From an uncultured Collinsella sp. (GTDB lineage Bacteria > Actinomycetota > Coriobacteriia > Coriobacteriales > Coriobacteriaceae), in the NCBI GenBank assembly GCA_958427895.1, contig CAUADW010000089.1, positions 1 through 5,953 of the forward strand: a stretch of 5,953 nt of DNA. Direction: 5' to 3'. Position numbers and translations under genes: made by a program. The notes beneath the pieces were generated by a model. The model had not been told where the DNA came from and did not search any database. It saw only the letters and a list, made by a program, of their open reading frames with translations. The stretch's first letter is position 1, and each line of letters begins with the position of its first letter. Positions 5,754 through 5,953 of the stretch are shown here, one piece after another.

Positions 5754-5953
5754 CTACTCCAGCTCAAACGCTCCAGTGTAGAGCTGATAGTAATATCCGC
5801 GCTTGGCGATTAGCTCGTCGTGGTTGCCGCGCTCGATGATGCGGCCGTGATCAAGACAGATGATCGCGTCGGAGTTGCGCACGGTGGACAGGCGGTGTGC
5901 GATGACAAACGTCGTGCGGCCTTCCATGAGCTTATCCATGCCCGCCTGCACGA
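5754..5953 (-). CDS. ABC exporter, C-terminal end of the ATPase domain (runs off the window)
   Basis: Only the last 65 codons and the TAG stop (5756-5754) are in view. The fragment has the H-loop FVIAHRLSTVRNSD with its switch histidine at visible residue 19, then IICLDHGRIIERGNHDELIAKRGYYYQLY, the typical end of exporter-type nucleotide-binding domains of the MsbA/LmrA kind, in which membrane and ATPase domains are fused. Such proteins act as homo- or heterodimers in the cell membrane and use ATP to move lipids, drugs or peptides outward. Walker A, Walker B and the signature motif lie outside the window, so substrate and completeness cannot be judged. It converges on the LysR gene across a terminator and a palindromic element and is probably unrelated to the central operon. 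Confidence 0.92.
   Translation of the reverse strand, partial: VQAGMDKLMEGRTTFVIAHRLSTVRNSDAIICLDHGRIIERGNHDELIAKRGYYYQLYTGAFELE

Noticed and set aside
5308..5781. A 157-codon plus-strand frame and a 61-codon minus-strand frame (5582-5767) that share the peptide TSPRETGCLLRA
   Set aside because: The shared peptide is a mechanical result of the palindrome at 5624-5727 being read on both strands. The longer frame overlaps the LysR 3' end and crosses the terminator.

Overview
The window looks like a piece of a GC-rich actinobacterial chromosome. Gene content, codon choice and intergenic palindromes would suit a gut Coriobacteriia such as Collinsella or Olsenella, but no rRNA or marker gene is present, so this is inference. 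No tRNA, rRNA, CRISPR array, transposase or phage gene was seen.

Layout: (1) Positions 1-682, minus strand, hold the N-terminal 227 codons of the RNA-binding transcription accessory protein Tex, cut by the window edge. (2) Positions 683-1092 have no gene. They carry a 162-bp imperfect palindromic element and the terminator of the next operon. (3) Positions 4407 down to 1093, minus strand, form a three-gene unit in transcription order: a short-chain dehydrogenase (SDR), an MFS transporter resembling the oxalate/formate antiporter family, and a Gfo/Idh/MocA oxidoreductase. The gaps are 66 and 69 bp, and a strong hairpin lies in the second. (4) A 233-bp divergent control region separates the SDR from (5) a LysR-type regulator on the plus strand (4641-5519), the obvious candidate regulator of the operon. 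(6) The convergent gap 5520-5753 holds a hairpin that can act as a terminator in both directions and a 104-bp near-perfect palindrome. (7) The minus-strand end of an ABC exporter ATPase (5754-5953) closes the window.

The centre reads as one module: a LysR regulator senses a small molecule, an MFS permease moves a small, probably anionic or hydroxylated compound, and two NAD(P)-dependent dehydrogenases oxidise or isomerise it. The substrate cannot be named from sequence. No clearly novel defence or mobile system is present. The points most worth following are the three palindromic intergenic elements and the catalytic-site variations in the module's proteins.
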